Source: Ypsolopha sequella (lineage: Eukaryota; Arthropoda; Insecta; Lepidoptera; Ypsolophidae). Taken from it: 64,000 nucleotides of DNA. Of this stretch, positions 10,846 to 22,680 are shown in pieces (position 1 is the first letter of the stretch; every line of letters starts with the position of its first letter). Where the stretch lies: NCBI GenBank assembly GCA_934047225.1, contig OW203986.1, forward strand, positions 18,293,221-18,357,220. The letters run 5' to 3'. A program made the position numbers and the translations under genes. The notes below the pieces were generated by a model. It made no database searches. It saw only the letters and a program-made list of their open reading frames with translations, and had not been told where the DNA came from.

Positions 10846-12186
10846 AAATCTGGAATTTATTCTCCTTGCGCTTTTATTTTCTTAATATTTAATGTATATT
10901 TTTTTCACTGAAAAAACTACTTGCTATATTTTTACAAAATTAAAAAATATATATTCCCTGGACCACTGTTCTTGTTTAATCCCAAGCTTGAACTCGTTGG
11001 TACAGAAAAATATGAAAATAAGTATTAGTGGGACCTTGTGGATATCTAGTTGTTGTTGTTGTTGTTGGTTTTCGGACTAAAATCGTTTGTTAAAATAGTG
11101 TTTATGTGGTATTCTTACTACAGAAAATAAATAATTTCAATATAGATGATTGAGAGTCAAAACTTCATTTTAATTTCAAGACATCAAAATCACCTTATGT
11201 TGTTGATATAATTTGGTCCCATATAAACAATCGGAACCATTCCTTGTGCATAAACCTGCTTTATCTTATTTCCTTCAGCTCTCTTTTAACCCTTTACTAC
11301 CTAACGTCGGTCTCAGACACTCCAGCGGTTTTTGTTTTCCAATTTTTTCGACCAACGTAAGCCATAGAAATCTGTGCGTCTATGTACCTACCTTTTCGTT
11401 GATGCCTTGCAATAATTTGCAGGTACTTGTTAGGCGTATACTTGCGCGAATACGCTGTAGCTGATTAAAAAAAGGTTGCAAGTCATCATTTTCTCTGTAA
11501 ATCTCATGGGTTTTTACCTCATATTACTAACTAACAATTTAGAAGTGATTTTTGTTTTGTGTTTATTGTAACTCAATTATTTAAGTAACATTGTATTTTA
11601 TTGTTTTTAATTAAACGATATGGATCTTGAAATACGTACATGTATAAAATAATTTTGTTATAACTAGTTACTAAGGTTTTTGACAATTGAGAAGCGGTCT
11701 CTATGACCGCAGGTAGGTAATTATGTGACAAAAATAAGAGGTTGATTTTTTTTTAAAGATATAAAGTATTATTTTCGAGCTTTAATTCGCCATAAATTAA
11801 GTGAAGAAGATGTTTTGCTACGGGGACGTACATTTTGAGTCTTTCATTTTTGTTTCATTTCTCCAAGTTGGAATAAAAGTGAATACTTTATTTGATCTTT
11901 TATACTTTATTTTGGAGTTAAGCAACTTGATATGGTCGGAACTTAAACTTGGTCCGTAAGCCATTACTGTTTTAATTGATTTCTAATAAGTCCTTAAATA
12001 ATTTAATAAAAGTAATTTTAAGATTTTTTCCTATACTTGCGCTAAAAGAACTACTTCCGAACGGAATTTCAAGTTTCTAGGTCAACTAGAAATGCCTTAT
12101 AGGTTTTTATGGTGAGCCAATTTGTATAAAATTGATTATGTAAATGGCAATAACTTCTTTTGCGTTGAGGTAGAAGACTGATTTTT
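10846..12186. other. No gene; short (GTT)n
   Basis: AT-rich with a (GTT)5 run at 11050-11066. Frames at 10892-11080 and 11213-11464 have no recognisable product. Confidence 0.55.
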
Positions 12187-13345
12187 AGGGTTCCATAACC
12201 AAAGGGTGCCAAACGGTACAATCCACTTGGACCGTCGATACTAACTCTAGGTTATGAAAGAAGGTCCTCTGTAACTCAAACCCGAATAAATCTGAGTTCA
12301 AGTTATCGCTTCCCCACATCGACGTATCGCACCGCTCAAGTTAATGACAAACGTCAGTACAACTATCGATAGTACTTGCTAGCATCAGGTTTTACCGCAA
12401 CAGGAACAAGTGACACGACATTGCACTAACTTCATCTACACTTTGTCTACCTGTGTAAGCAACAATGACGCCTTAATCAAGAGTAAAGACAGGATGGCTT
12501 AAAATAGTACAAAGTGGTGCTTATCTACCGTCAGACACGACATGACTGACTCAACAAAGTGTTGTTGGATCCGCCAGAGAAGCTGGCTCTCTCATTATGC
12601 AAGGAAGTACTCGGAGTTGCACATTCACTCACTTCGCGGAATAAAAATGCACGTTTACATCATTGTCGAACCCTGTTCCATTGTTATCTAATCACCTTAC
12701 AGCTTTCGACAACGCCTACGCGGAAGGGTAACCCAGACAATACCTTCTAGCATCGGGTCATCTACTCCACTATCCAGATGGAATGCCAGAGATGAAGTCC
12801 TCCTACTGAGAGCGAACGATCGCACGCAGTGTTCATCGGACAACTTGAAGGGAACTTACGTGGCCCGTATAACCCGTTCGCATTGGTAACTGCTCCAACG
12901 CCGCTACTAAGGAAAGCTAGCTGCTCACAGATACGAGTGTCCAGTTACAAGCATACCGGAAAGACACTCGTGCCCCCCCCCCACCCCCACTGCAACTCAA
13001 ACACTTAGTTAAAAGTCGAAACGATTAACATGCCACTACCAGACCAAACCCGTCTCAGGTACCTTCAGCGAGCAAGTGGCAAGCTTCGGATCTGCTCAAG
13101 TCTGACTCCTGTAGTGCCCAAAGATCCCAGCCATATCTGCAGTTCCAGCCGGGGTGCCTCCAACCCCCAGTGGGTTGTTCGTCACTCGCGTATGTCTCTT
13201 GCGAAATGAGACTCTATTACTAAGCCTGCGCTGTCTGTCCGTCCATCCGTTCGTTCATCCGCGTTTGTTCTTCATGTTGCAGAGGTCAACAGCTAGGTAG
13301 CCAGCTAAATTTTTCACAGAAAATAAATTTTATGGCCTCTAGGGC
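12187..13345 (-). mobile_element. AGGGTTCCGTA-type interspersed repeat, split by a ~960-bp insert
   Basis: The end TTAGGGTTCCATAACCAAAGGG (12187-12208) and the block TCTATTACTAAGCCTGCG with CTGTCTGTCCGTCC (13211-13242), then GTAGCCAGCTAAATTTTTCAC, are consecutive parts of the repeat seen complete on the plus strand at 49838-50124. Here they lie about 980 bp apart, so something was inserted between them. Confidence 0.6.
12233..13195. other. Insert of unusual composition within the repeat
   Basis: This ~960-bp stretch is close to 50% GC by eye, much richer than its surroundings, and includes a C-tract (12974-12988). It has no terminal inverted repeats, no tail, no tRNA head and no frame over 63 codons. 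It could be a processed or captured fragment, an old retroelement piece, or satellite-like DNA. I cannot assign it. Confidence 0.45.
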
Positions 13346-13479
13346 AAACAAAAACAAAATGAAAACCCAAATATACCATATTATACAATATTAAAACCCA
13401 AATATACGGTAATATATATTTAGAAGTTTAAATTTTTTCAGATAGTAGTACATATTGCATATTTTAAAGTAAAATAACA

Positions 13480-13737
13480 AATAAAAATTTGGATTCCGTG
13501 CTTCATTTTTTGTCAGGCGCTACCGTTTTAGCGCCTTGTTGTACTACGATTGTAACCAAGATAAATACAAAATTTTCTTCATGCGTTTTAGCTAAATCAC
13601 TGTTTTCAGGGCCTTGTAAAACTCTCGTGCACAGAACGCGCGGGTCGCTCCCTAGAATGCGCCATTGTGACAAAATTCCTAATCGATTGACATACCACAC
13701 TCTTCAGATGTTTTGCGTTTACACAGTAAGCTAATCG
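13480..13737. mobile_element. Fragment of the TIR element seen at 32.55 kb
   Basis: The right end, ATTGACATACC followed by TTGCGTTTACACAGTAAGCT, matches the right end of the element at 32553-32898. The left end is not recognisable. Both strands carry short frames here (13489-13734, 13503-13700) that look like shadows. Confidence 0.4.
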
Positions 13738-15429
13738 AATGTAAAGGTATAAAACTAATTAAGCTGGTGTCAAAGGAAATGTAGTCAAGGGTATTGCCCT
13801 TAGGGCAAAAGCCGTTGATTGTTATGGAACGTTCAATATTACAATTAAGGTCTTATATTGTTTTACGGTACCATAAAACAGTGATTTCAATATGGAGGCG
13901 GCTGGTGTTCCGTTTCATCATAATAATGAACGTTCGAGTTTCTTACCGGGAAGTTAGACTTTCCAAGTTTGCTTTAAAATAAATATTTATGATGCTCTGT
14001 CTAATATTCCGATTTCGATGAAAGTACTTAAATAGCTGCCTAACTTACTGAAAATCCACCGGAAACGAAAGCCAAATTTATACAGTTCGTGAATGACGTT
14101 AAAAACTTTTTGCTTGTGTAAAATCCATGTACATTATATACCTATAGGTAGAAGGAAAAAAAAACGCATTCAGAACACAGGAAACGTGCAAATAGATTGT
14201 GGATTTTGCTGAAATAACAAAAATAAAATGAAAAGCTTTTTGTTTCCAATTTTCAATGGCTCAAGTAAAGTTTGAGGCCCGTGTTTATTTAAAAAATATA
14301 TTTTGTGCTTTTTTTTTTTAATGATTTACAAATAAAACATACTAGTTATTGTTCGTGGCCTTATACTTTCCGGGAACAGATTTCTGATTACTGTTTTTTT
14401 TAAGTATTACTTTGGTTTAAATTTTAACAAAATTGAATCAGCTTGGCAAGAAAGTCGTGAAGTAAATATGGGTGCCACTACAAATGTACAAATGTACAAA
14501 TGCCAAAATAGTTTTAATAATGGCAACACCTCGAGATCTTTTGTATGGGGAAATAAGGTATTACCAGCAAAAATAATTTTGCTATCAACCTCGTTCGTAT
14601 CGATAAGATAAGGTTGCCTGGAAGAGATTGCTGTTTAGTGATAAGACTTGTATTAATATGTACTCCTAGGTATATAATAATATCACGGCTTTAACCATCT
14701 TTTTGCGACACGTATTTTATGATATTCAAGTATACGAGTAGGTAGAAAAAGGGATTGATACTGGCCGTTTTGTAATAAAACAAACGAATAAAATAAAACG
14801 GGATCCGTTATTGTTCTTTTATTTATTTTATAATAACCAGCCAGCGTTTTGTCCATTAAATATTTACGAGTAGGTGTATTGGTAAATGAATGAATATCTT
14901 TTGTATACAGAATAGCACGTTATAATGGGGCCGTAGGAAAAAACAATACAGGAAAATTTGGACAAATAAGGAATCTCAGCAACACTTTGGAGAAAATAAA
15001 ATTGCATTTAGGCTGTTACATAGACGACATATTTTTTGTTAATAACATTTGCGTTAATACTTACCATAATATTAATAGCTTTGCGGACATGGTGGTCTGT
15101 TCTCCTTCAATCATCGCCTTGAGAAAATTGCTATATTTGTGAAGATTATGCTAAAACTCATGTTTTGTGTTACAACATAACAGTGAATTATGGTGTTTGT
15201 CTCAGGCAATTAAATACCTGAAAATGTACCTCCAGTACAAATTAATGGTGGGCACATTGTAACTAAGAAAATTAGGTGATAATAATGATAGAACGGGAGC
15301 ATAGGGTGCTATCTTAACCTAAGCTATAACGATACAGAAAACATATAGGTATATTTGGAGAATAACTACTTATTATCTTGTTACCACTTAGATACATCTA
15401 TATTCACACATTCTTATATAAGTATTATA

Positions 15430-15461
<32 letters not shown>

Positions 15462-16108
15462 TTATTATTATTTTATATAGATATTATTATTATACGTACA
15501 TATTCTTTTATTTATTTAATATCGACTTTCAAAAAAAAAACTGTGCCATTGAGTCCTTAGATTTAAGATTACTTTATTTAAGTTTTTTAACGCACAGCTG
15601 TCACAGTGTCTAAATAACTATTAAACTATTTAACGGCATCCACGAAACAGACTACCCATCGTCTAGTCTGGGAGCCACTAAAATTTAAGTTATATGTGTT
15701 AACGCATGTGTCTGAAAATAAATATTTTTGTATTTTTTTTTGTATCTGTGAGGGGTGTATATGTTGGCGCGCAGGTTTGTAAGCTGTTCAGAACTTGCTA
15801 AAATCACGCTCTTCAAAGCATATTGCCATTCATTTTATACGTGTAACTTGTGGGTCAACTTTACTAAAACTGCATACAGCGAATTCCGTGTTATTCAGAG
15901 AGCTTTTGGGGTTGCCCTGCTTTTGTAGTACAAGTAGTATGTTTGCAATACAGAACTATTAATAAGGTTTGCACCGATGCACTCAAAATAAAACCTTATT
16001 TAAATATTCAATATGGTACAATATTGGATAATATAGTCCAATATAGTATAGTATATATTGTATACGTATGTAAAATGTGTATGTATTAAAAAAATATCGT
16101 ATGTTTTT
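13738..16108. other. No gene; AT-rich with microsatellite
   Basis: Long AT-rich stretch. It contains (TA)n at 15426-15452 followed by T-rich and (ATT)n runs. The frame 15378-15560 is a translation of that low-complexity tract. Nothing else can be supported. Confidence 0.6.
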
Positions 16109-16167
16109 TATTGTCAAACTTGACCTTCTGATTGCTTTTCCGGAAAAAAGTTCTATGCACGCCACTG
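16109..16167. mobile_element. Solo end of a hAT-like MITE
   Basis: TATTGTCAAACTTGACC through GCTTTTCCGGAAAAAAG to CACGCCACTG matches one terminus of the complete element at 60798-61046. The other terminus is not present, so this is a truncated copy. Confidence 0.6.
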
Positions 16168-16639
16168 GCCTTATCACCATATAATACAATATTCTTTACT
16201 GCATACAAAGAACAAAATAAAGCGACAATTTGAAAAAGTAAAAACGAGTACAATTGGTGGTCTTATCACTAAAAACGATCTCGTCCAGGCAATCTTTGGA
16301 TGTAGGAACTCTTAAAAGGAAAGAAAAGTGTAACAGGCGGTGTACAGAATATATAGATAAAATTTTGACATAAATATTATTGTAAAATAAAAATAAAATT
16401 ATTTAAAACCAAATAAAAATAATTATATAATTACAATAAATAATACATACAATTATATAAATTGTATATGTATAAATTATTATATAAATGCTTTTTCCTT
16501 TATTTTATTTTATAGGTACATATATTATATTTAATGGTAGACTTTTTAAATTTATAATTATTTTAGTTATTTAAGTTAAATGCAAATAAACATACTGGTG
16601 CAAAAAAATTGTATAAAATAATATGTTTTATAAATGTAT

Positions 16640-17045
16640 AAAAATAATATCATAAAGATAATGCTGTTTAACCAGAATTTTTAACACTTGTAAGGAAAGA
16701 GCTTGACTTATTGCGAGACGAAGGGCATTCCATAGACGTATAGCTTCTAACAGTCAATAAATTTTCATAAAAATAGGTAGTATGAACTGGCACTGATAAA
16801 CGAAGATTTTCAGATGACCTAAGATTATGGTCGTTATTACAACGAAAAAAAAAAGAAAGCGATCTATCAAGTAAGAAGCAGTGAAAGGGTTGAACATAAC
16901 AGAGTAAAGAAGAAAGATAATGTGAGAATTCCGACGAAGACGGATAGAGAGCCACTCAAGCTGAGACCGAAAACGTGATATCTGGTCATATTTGCGAGTC
17001 CAAATAATTATAAACCCTATAGAAAAAATATGCTTCGGGCACAAA
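16640..17045 (-). pseudogene. Jockey/CR1-type LINE reverse transcriptase C-terminus, frameshifted
   Basis: Two overlapping minus-strand frames and a third short one together give the conserved C-terminal order of a non-LTR reverse transcriptase. They are RKYDQISRFRSQLEWLSIRL and LLYSVMFNPFTASYL in one frame, NNDHNLRSSENLRL and PVHTTYFYE in the next, then AIRLWNALRLA in the third. The frames shift at about 16850 and 16745, so the copy is dead. The upstream catalytic RT region is missing (5' truncation). Confidence 0.7.
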
Positions 17046-17267
17046 ATGAAATGTTTTAAAACAAACGCGGGTTCACATGATGCTCATTCAATTCATCATG
17101 CTTTCACGTGGCATTTATCCCTGACCGAATTGAATACATGACTGTACAAAATTGGTGGCATACAGGCGTTGTTCGCTTCATACTAGTGCATTTGGGAAAT
17201 TCAATAGTTCAGTTTCAATATTGTAGGAATATGGAAGGTCAAATTCGTCAACAAACATACTATCGTC

Positions 17268-18064
17268 ATGACATATATATATTTATATGGGTTATCTCCG
17301 AGGGAGGTTAGAGGTATTTCCGAGAATTGACAGTCTAGAGCTGTCCACACTCGTACACCCTTATTTATTTGACAATTTTGACGTCCCAAAGTGATAAGAA
17401 GTGAGCCTAGTAGCCAATTTCAGGCACAAATGCACCCTTTTTTAGGCATACAGATTTGCCTTACAGTGTCGTCCTTTACCTCCTTTCACCGTTCACAAAG
17501 AAGACTATACAGGATGTCCCATTTCAATAGGCATTGGAGGGAAAGTACAATATTGTTCCACATAATTTCAATTGAAAGTTAACTTTCCTGGTATTCCTTT
17601 AATTTAAGATACTATGTTGTATGAAAATATTTAGTCCTTATAACTGACCCTTTCGATCAGTATTATAGAATACAGGAGGTTTATTATTTCTAATACTGAC
17701 GGGAATGACGGTGTACGTAAAAACCCTTACGGGTTTCTGATACACCTTATTATTGTAAAATATGCATTTCTTTTTAGTTATCAAATAAATAAATAAATAA
17801 ATTTAGCCAGTCCGATGCCCGGGTACATAAAAGCTATTTTTTTTAAATCTTTGTATGCAAATCTACTTATTATTAAAATAAAATGATGTCCCCATTAAGT
17901 GAATATTTATCTATTCTCAATAAATAAAGTACTTTCCCTCCAAGGCCCATTGAGATGAGACGCCCTGTAGATACCGAAAAATTCATTATTGCAGTGCGAT
18001 CAGTCGGATTTGAACCCTCTAAAGATTGAGAGCCCAGTGTTTTAACGAATAGGCTACCACTGCC
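17268..18064 (-). mobile_element. tRNA-derived SINE, interrupted by a MITE
   Basis: The minus-strand SINE body (17268-17507, with CAAAGTGATAAGAAGTGAGC and TTTCAGGCACAAATGCAC) and its tRNA-like head (17970-18064; box A TGGTAGCCTATTCG, box B GGTTCAAATCC) are separated by a TA-flanked MITE. Joined in thought, the order equals that of the full copy at 57361-57717. The 1-kb frames around 17108-17389 are parts of this repeat. Confidence 0.7.
17510..17967. mobile_element. TA-flanked MITE (Tc1/mariner-like)
   Basis: About 40-bp terminal inverted repeats start CAGGATGTCCCATTTCAAT at the left and, inverted, CAGGGCGTCTCATCTCAAT at the right; both continue to TTGGAGGGAAAGTAC. The element is flanked by TA on each side (17508-17509, 17968-17969), as in Tc1/mariner insertion. 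No transposase; 458 bp. It sits inside a SINE and is therefore younger than it. Confidence 0.85.
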
Positions 18065-18996
18065 ATTAAAAAGCAGCGGGTTGCGTCAGAGATAAAACCA
18101 TAAATAATTTATCACCTCTTTACTAAATCACAGAGGAAGAAATCAATGGCGGTGCATATGCTTATGAGGTCATTTCAAGATTTAAATGTTTCGATGTAAT
18201 AAGCATGAACCTATCATGAATAATGAGTTAATAACAAAGTAATCTATAACCAAAACTAACATTTTACTCGTTAAAACACGGAATTTATGTACAAATTATG
18301 AACATGAACATAGGAGATGTGAACAAAGAAGTATCCACTTCAAAATATTGCCAGGCCAAATTATAATATTAATTTATGACGTAGACTCACTTTCTATTGG
18401 TAGATAGAACACCTTTATGAAGTTAAATTCAGAGACGTTGTTTACAAACAATAACTCGTTTCACTACAAAGACTTCAATATAAAGTTTCAATCTAATTAG
18501 TATAAAGTTCCATAAAGCTTTTACTGCTTTAACAGGCTTTGTTACCTTGCGCAGTGTTTTGTTTACGTCAAATATATCCACAGTGGACTGAGGTATTAAT
18601 ACATAGTTACTACAATCGAAAGTAAGAACCCAAAAAGAAAAACAATGATCCAATAAACCGAATACCTAATGGATATACAAACAAAACAAGTGATTTTACT
18701 AACTACTTTTTAAATATGTTTGTGACTGTCTTTTACACGCGATTTCTGCAAATGACAAAGAAAACAAAACTTTGAGAGCATCCATGTTATATAGGGATCC
18801 ATGTTATATGTCGCTTACTCGTATAGGTTTGTCCTTAGACGAAAAATAAGAGCAGGCGAATTTACCATAGTCTTGTATCATCTTGTATCATAAATTCACT
18901 AGCCCTCACGTGTGACTCTAAAAACAACGTCGTACTATACAATACCGCCTACTGCCTTAAGTACAGTAGGTACCTATTTAAACATACAAATATTGT
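18065..18996. other. No gene seen
   Basis: AT-rich; the minus-strand frame 18429-18653 has no recognisable product. Confidence 0.55.
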
Positions 18997-19246
18997 GATT
19001 ATTGAAAAATGGCTCACCTCAGTAAGTATTATTAAGTTTCAGCAGAACCAGACTGCCTTCTTCTGGGCGAGTGACGACGCGTCCGCGACGACGTTGCCCG
19101 CGACGACGTTGCGTCTTGAAGACGTTGCGTCTTGAAGACGCAACGAGAGTCTTCACTCGCCCAGAAGAAGGCAGTCTGAATCTACTGAAACTGGTCGGCT
19201 ATCCCAACCAATAATACTTATTGAGGTGAGCCGTTTTGCAATAATC
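18997..19246. repeat. Long palindrome, Penelope-like candidate
   Basis: Arms of about 85 bp contain GGCTCACCTCA, AGACTGCCTTCTTCTGGGCGAG and their complements. They enclose short tandem copies of CGCGACGACGTTGC and GTTGCGTCTTGAAGAC (19075-19145). One arm recurs at 53488-53580. The module CAGAAGA, stem, CTGAAAC in the right arm resembles the hammerhead-like modules elsewhere in the window, but it has A in place of the invariant U. Classification is inferred. Confidence 0.6.
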
Positions 19247-20209
19247 ATGTTTTATCCTCAAATTTCATTCGATTCGATAATACTAATATTGTATCGTAAG
19301 ATTATCATTTCAACACATTTATGACTTTTGCAATAGTAATTAAAATGCCTATTCAGGTATCGTCCTAAGAAAGTTTTGATGTTGGTGTTTATTCCATTAA
19401 ATATAGGTTTTGTTTGATGCGGTTTAAGATAATATCAACCTACGGGCATGGAAAGCCTTAATACTGAATAAAAGATGTAAAAACAGAATATCGAAACCGA
19501 AAAATGACAATATTACTTAAATATTCGGACAAATTTCTGATTACACCTATCTCAAATAAATACTGTCTTTCACATTAACGGTGATAATAATCTAACTTCT
19601 AAGCTGAAAACTGGTAATACTACTCGTAAATATCAACTGGCATTTGAGTGACACGCTTTGACGGCACTTTCATGACTATTTCTTATTTAAGTATAGTAAG
19701 CAAAGAATATAGTACTCTTCTATAGTAACGAAACTACTTTCATGACCAAAGCCGCGGAAACAACTACATATCCACAAAAAGCCCAACAACTAAGCCCACC
19801 CACCCCTGTACATTTCCAATAACATTTTTGAGGTGAGCATAAATCAGTTTTCAGAATTATTGATGACCAAAGAACGCAAGTCCATTACGTAAAATTGTGC
19901 AATGTGCAATTTCAAATGCTCATAAATTATGTAAACGCTGTAAAACATTGCTTTTAGAACTTTAGAGAGATAAGTTCTCAGAGGTACCTATTTAAAGGAA
20001 AGTAAATTTAAGCTAAGCACTTTGTTGCTCTACTAGGTAGGGAAATACTAATTAGAAGTAAAAACACACTAAATCAATTATTTTAGACATATTTGTATGA
20101 GGCCGTCATAAGAAGAAATATTTGTTCCATAATATATTTATTCATATATATTTAATTTATACATATATGTTTATAATTTAATAAGCAAAATGTCCTTTTA
20201 TTTAAAATC
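19247..20209. other. No gene seen
   Basis: AT-rich; nothing recognised. Confidence 0.6.
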
Positions 20210-20567
20210 CATCCATCATCCATCCATCAGCCTAGTTCGTCCACTGCTGGACATAAGCCTTTCCAGGACTTTGCCACTCCCGGCGGTCATCCTGAAAGAA
20301 TTGCCCATACTCACGCACGCTGGGCAGGCGGATTGGTGAGCGCGGTGCCGGAAACCTCGCACCAGTGACGCCGCTGCCCGTCACCTGTCTGTTCCATATA
20401 AAGTATGGCTATTAGGGTTGGATATACCGCCATCCATCGGTCCCAGGCATGGTGGGCCTCCTGGTTTTTTGAGCTGTCCTCTTACTCTCCCCCGAATTAC
20501 TTCGAGGGGGTCTCCAAGTAAGATGGTGGTACCTCCACAGTCGAGCCCGGCATCAGCTCTACCACCT
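20210..20567 (-). mobile_element. RTE-derived SINE-like element, copy 1
   Basis: Reverse-complement copy of the ~355-bp element also at 33572-33921 and 59791-60144. It begins GGTGGTAGAGCTGATGCCGG, has a central ACGGGCAGCGGCGTCACTGG, and ends with CCAGCAGTGGACGAAC and a GATGGATG tail (20210-20229 on this strand). The plus-strand frame 20418-20615 is only its translation. Confidence 0.85.
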
Positions 20568-21159
20568 ATTATTTATAAGTCTATTATAATATTTTTCATC
20601 TATACTCGTATGTAGCAAATGTCTCCCAGTATCTCAACTCCATCTATAGATAATAACACGCCGATAATGTGAAAATTTAAACTTATATTTTTATTTCCCT
20701 GGAATGACTAATAACGAAAATTTTTCGATCATCCGAGAATAAAATTCCATAATTTAAAAAAAAAAATAAGATAGGTCAATGAAACAACATATTTTAAAAA
20801 TAAAATATTCGATGGATTTGATTGATAGTTCTTGGGAGCATAGTCTCTTTAATAAATTATATATAAATTCTTGTACTTTTATTCACAAATTTTCGTTTTT
20901 GTTTTACCTTAGGCTACCGGTTTCATCATCATCGACACATCATCAAGCTAACATATTATATTATTAATTTCAATTGTGATTAAAAAGAAATATCGAAGTA
21001 AATTTAAAATGTTAAACAAACAGTGGTGACATTTTAAAAATCAACCAAGCTGTTGTGTTCTCATTCTCGCTAAAACAATATTTAAACAATAAATAGCAGG
21101 CGAGATAATGGCTTGACTTCATTATAATATTATTAAAACTCGCGTGAGCTGACATACTA
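20568..21159. other. No gene seen
   Basis: AT-rich; the frame 20779-20967 is unassigned. Confidence 0.55.
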
Positions 21160-21310
21160 AATTATTATTACATACGGCTTGAACACTCGCCGCGTCGTTG
21201 TCCTAAGAACGACACTCGCCTTGATAATGCCGAAATTGTATCGATAAAACGGTTGGCATATAGTCAACAACAATCACACGTGAGTGTTCAAGCCGTATGT
21301 AATAATAATT
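21160..21310. repeat. Palindrome with ~29-bp perfect arms
   Basis: ATTATTATTACATACGGCTT plus GAACACTC (21161-21188) recurs inverted at 21282-21310. The 90-bp loop contains GATAATGCCGAAATTG, a degenerate relative of the GAAA-ended modules in other palindromes. No coding. Confidence 0.7.
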
Positions 21311-22396
21311 TTGACTTCATTATCTTAACAATTTTTATTTCAAAAATTCTTTCTGTGACACTCCGAAACGTGATTAAAAACTTCTTGCAAAATTAAATTT
21401 AAAAATTTCGTTTCTGATTCTATTTAGCGTTACCGAGATTGATGTGTGTCACTCATCATGAACTAGATGAAAGTATATTATGTTTTAGACCCTCTAACCG
21501 CGTCAGAATTAATGTGTGCGAAATCACCAATTTTGCGCCCCAGGTCAAACATGATCAAATATTCATATTATGTGCACCCTATATAGACCGTACGCTTTCA
21601 TGCTGAAAGCTTTATTTACACTGTATCGAGCACACACGGAAATGGGACCTTTGTTGCCTGAACTCTATATACTCAATCGATGAAGTAAAAGATAAATAAT
21701 ACAATGTGTTTTTTTTTCATTTAATTAGGTGTGTACAAAAACCTTCAGCGATTTTTCTGGGCACTACGTTTAATGTACCCACGCTGTTTCTGGAATCTGT
21801 AACTGCAATGACGTCACATGGCATACCAGTGTGCAAACAGCAAAGCGTCGGCTATATAAGCTGCGATTCTAAACACTACGTTATAAGTTATATGTACTGC
21901 TTATTATTTTAATATGTCAATTTCATTGTACTGAAAGATTAAATAATTTATCAAAGGAAATAAACGAATGGAAAGAGATAAGTTGTCTTTTATTTTTTGC
22001 TCTTTTCTTTGGATTCATGCTTCATTTATTTATGTTTTTTATTTTATAAATATATAAAAAAACATAAAATATCACATAATATTTGTGTTTCTTATTTTAA
22101 AATCATATGACTTATTTCCAAAACTTATTTTCAAAATTAATCCACATATTCGACTGACCATATAAAACAAATTTAGTGTAAGACTTTTAATCACGAGAAA
22201 ATACAAATACAAAAAATCGCATAACTACAAAAATAAAAGGGTGTTAATTAACACACCTTCTTATAAATAGCATTTTAAATCTGGGCTGTCATAAAAAACC
22301 TTCCGAAAAACTAGATCGGTCTAGACTAAACTAGTTTATCCTAAAATCGAATTAAACTGTTAGCAGTAGAAGGTGTAAAAACAAATAATGTCGATA
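21311..22396. other. No gene; isolated TATA-like site
   Basis: AT-rich. The frame 21706-21912 ends near GGCTATATAAGC (21850-21861), which looks like a TATA box, but no downstream gene is visible. Confidence 0.45.
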
Positions 22397-22397
22397 A

Positions 22398-22680
22398 ATT
22401 GGAAATTCGGTCGCAGACTAAGTTAATCAGAAGTTAACATATTAATATTTTATCAAAAGACCTAATATAATAATTGTTGTTCATTTGTTGACGGTGTCTT
22501 AATAGTATTCCGTTGGTGTTCTAAGAACAGACTCTAAAGTACAGTCGGCAAATAAAATTTCGGTCAAGATGAAATAATTTGCGTACAAACTTAGGCTAAA
22601 AGCTGTTCAGCATGATCATTAGACCATGTAGTTCAAGTGTTAAAGCAGGTCACATATACCTAAATTCTTTATATTTTCAC
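22398..22680 (+). repeat. Duplicated segment (partner at 29.33 kb)
   Basis: ATTGGAAATTCGGTCGCAGA through TTTTATCAAAAGACC, and later CTGTTCAGCATGATCATTAG with CATGTAGTTCAAGTG, recur in order at 29331-29490. The copy here has about 100 extra bases between the blocks. Unclassified dispersed repeat. Confidence 0.75.

Noticed and set aside
15378..15560. 60-codon frame rich in I, Y and F
   Set aside because: Translation of a (TA)n and T-rich microsatellite tract.
21850..21861. TATA box GGCTATATAAGC as a promoter
   Set aside because: No initiator, no downstream gene and no coding support; an isolated match in AT-rich DNA is expected.
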